Assembly (NCBI GenBank): GCA_934394545.1
Contig: CAKRRG010000068.1
Location: 1 to 15,016, forward strand
Origin: an uncultured Blautia sp.
GTDB taxonomy: Bacteria; Bacillota; Clostridia; Lachnospirales; Lachnospiraceae
Direction of reading: 5' to 3'
Length of the DNA: 15,016 bases
The notes under the pieces are model-generated. The model searched no databases. It had not been told where the DNA came from and saw only the letters and a program-made list of their open reading frames with translations. Positions 14,881 through 15,016 of the stretch are shown one piece after another; within the stretch, counting starts at the first letter, position 1, and the number at the start of each line of letters is the position of its first letter. The position numbers and the translations under genes are program-made.

Positions 14881-14928
14881 AAAAATAACGACACTGCATG
14901 TCACTTCCACAACATACAATGCCGTTAT
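14881..14928 (-). terminator. Terminator of ssrA
   Basis: On the minus strand a 17-bp stem (arms 14912-14928 and 14885-14901, complementary throughout when G-U pairs are allowed) with a 10-nt loop, followed by TTTTTG. It begins 11 nt after the mature tmRNA end. Confidence 0.88.
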
Positions 14929-14939
14929 CTTATTTCAAG

Positions 14940-15016
14940 TGGACCTGGCGGGAATTGAACCCGCGTCCGAAAGTCTATCCCTTGCGGCATCTCCCATCAC
15001 AGTCGCTGTATTAACA
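14940..15016 (-). ncRNA. ssrA: tmRNA, 3' part (runs off the window)
   Basis: The minus strand carries TTTCGGACGCGGGTTCAA, then a T-arm GCGGG-TTCAATT-CCCGC and the acceptor strand CAGGTCC plus A. This is almost identical to the 3' end of Escherichia coli tmRNA, which reads TTTCGGACGCGGGTTCAA into CAGCTCCACCA. U70, needed for the G3-U70 pair read by alanyl-tRNA synthetase, is conserved. The tag-peptide frame, pseudoknots 1-2 and the 5' end lie beyond the edge. After the discriminator A comes CTT, so the CCA end is not encoded. tmRNA with SmpB frees ribosomes stalled on broken messages. Confidence 0.92.

Noticed and set aside
14940..15016. An ordinary tRNA gene on the minus strand
   Set aside because: The T-arm and acceptor are tRNA-like, but the sequence before the T-arm (GGGATAGACTTTCGGACG) is that of tmRNA, with no anticodon arm.
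1..15016. CRISPR arrays, insertion sequences, prophage or attachment sites
   Set aside because: No regularly spaced repeats, transposase or integrase frames, or terminal inverted repeats with target duplications were found.

Overview
The window looks like chromosomal DNA of a gut-type Clostridia, most likely a Lachnospiraceae member. The reasons are moderate GC, strong AGGAGG-type ribosome sites, TTGnnn-17-TATAAT promoters, a tgt-yajC pair, a very large fused acyl-CoA dehydratase-activase-like protein typical of anaerobic Firmicutes, and a SpoVB/YtgP-type flippase. This is inferred from gene content; no species marker is complete here.

Layout. At the left edge, on the minus strand, lie the 5' end of yajC and the complete tgt (queuosine tRNA modification). 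A divergent promoter pair separates tgt from the plus-strand 1415-residue activase-like iron-sulfur protein. Behind it, in 350 bases that look empty at first sight, is a compact locus with the plan of a type I toxin-antitoxin system of the Fst/par kind. It has a 28-residue hydrophobic peptide with its own promoter, a convergent roughly 80-nt antisense RNA with a near-consensus promoter, a shared hairpin terminator, and collinear direct repeats through which the antisense RNA can pair with the peptide's start codon and first codons. This is the most interesting part of the window.

Next comes a tight minus-strand series, hisH-hisF-ung-flippase, ending at the terminator that also ends the antisense RNA. 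Upstream is a two-component pair (OmpR-type regulator and HAMP histidine kinase, overlapping by one base). A 77-residue protein of unknown function is read divergently from it. A CHASE-domain hybrid histidine kinase and the 3' end of the tmRNA gene (ssrA) with its terminator close the window on the minus strand.

How the parts fit. Tgt acts in tRNA modification, YajC in the Sec translocon, tmRNA in ribosome rescue, HisHF in imidazole glycerol phosphate synthesis, Ung in base excision repair and the flippase in envelope biogenesis. These are mostly housekeeping functions rather than one pathway. The two sensor systems have no visible target. Several gene starts are placed downstream of the first possible codon because ribosome-binding sites and family alignments support the later one (activase, ung, hisF, hisH).
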